Assembly: GCA_012031965.1 (NCBI GenBank)
Contig: JAAUSC010000060.1
Coordinates: 1-33,710 of the forward strand
Source of the DNA: Scytonema sp. RU_4_4
GTDB lineage: Bacteria > Cyanobacteriota > Cyanobacteriia > Cyanobacteriales > Nostocaceae
Length of the DNA: 33,710 bases
Direction of reading: 5' to 3'
Under the pieces are notes generated by a model. That model worked only from the letters and a program-made list of their open reading frames with translations, was not told where the DNA came from and did no database searches. This document shows, in pieces, positions 33,573 to 33,710 of the stretch; the stretch's first letter is position 1, and every line of letters begins with the position of its first letter. Made by a program: the position numbers and the translations under genes.

Positions 33573-33644
33573 AAATTCTGACTGGTAAGCTGTCGCGCAT
33601 TATACGATAGCAGTTTTCAATTAAGTACAACATCAAAGAGTTAA

Positions 33645-33710
33645 AAGAACCGCAGACGGACGCAGATATAGACGCTCCTTGGCGGCTGAGCGCAGGGTAC
33701 GCAGATAAAT
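33645..33710. repeat. ACGCAGAT-type interspersed repeat at the window edge
   Basis: AACCGCAGACGGACGCAGAT followed by further GACGC and ACGCAGATAAA units. This pattern is common in cyanobacterial spacers. It runs to the end of the window, so its extent is unknown. Confidence 0.5.

Noticed and set aside
1-33710. CRISPR arrays, tRNA, rRNA, prophage genes
   Set aside because: No regularly spaced repeats with unique spacers, no cloverleaf or rRNA signature and no phage structural gene were found by reading. A tRNAscan or CRISPR-finder run would settle this.

Overview
The window is chromosomal DNA from a filamentous, probably heterocyst-forming cyanobacterium (Nostocales-like). Support comes from at least twelve GCGATCGC (HIP1) octamers, low gene density with long repeat-rich spacers, short TAGTCAT-type tandem repeats, cyanobacterial protein families (paired-GAF sensor, cyanobacterial-type ClpS, long HflX) and several small MITE-like palindromic elements. 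No rRNA, tRNA or CRISPR array was recognised. The strain cannot be named from the sequence.

Layout. 1-2050: repeat-rich DNA with one plausible small gene. 2084-4280: a hypothetical protein, then an alpha/beta hydrolase. 4326-6919 (minus): a sensory hybrid histidine kinase split in two by a -1 frameshift at an A6T6 run. 7512-9127: moaE, a small membrane protein, and a clpS-DUF2103 pair bracketed by inverted copies of a short-repeat element. 9269-11305 (minus): an FAD oxidoreductase with a signal peptide. 11697-14033: four small genes, among them a ribbon-helix-helix/TOBE (Mop) fusion with matching palindromes before and after it, and remnants resembling IS200/IS605 ends. 14263-19078: recQ, an ethanolamine-type APC permease and a hexapeptide acyltransferase. 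20205-22364: a soluble protein with two nearly identical GAF domains carrying the DXCF cyanobacteriochrome signature, followed by a degenerate chemoreceptor signalling region.

23033-29608 looks like a small specialised-metabolism neighbourhood. It holds a stand-alone adenylation-carrier-reductase NRPS-like enzyme whose specificity residues read close to the glycine code, a convergent FMN 2-hydroxy-acid oxidase, a 55-residue membrane protein too short for usual ORF cut-offs, and a PvdE/SyrD-type peptide exporter. 29737-31593 is a toxin-antitoxin graveyard. A MITE abuts a small antitoxin-like gene, whose mazF partner is cut after nine codons and fused in frame to the leader of an intact UPF0175-DUF3368 pair; a Uma2 nuclease follows. 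The window closes with hflX and more repeats.

The most promising leads are the putative molybdate-responsive RHH-TOBE regulator with its two palindromes, the Gly-type A-PCP-R enzyme with its neighbours, the double DXCF-GAF protein on a degenerate MCP scaffold, the mazF/UPF0175 chimera and the split kinase.
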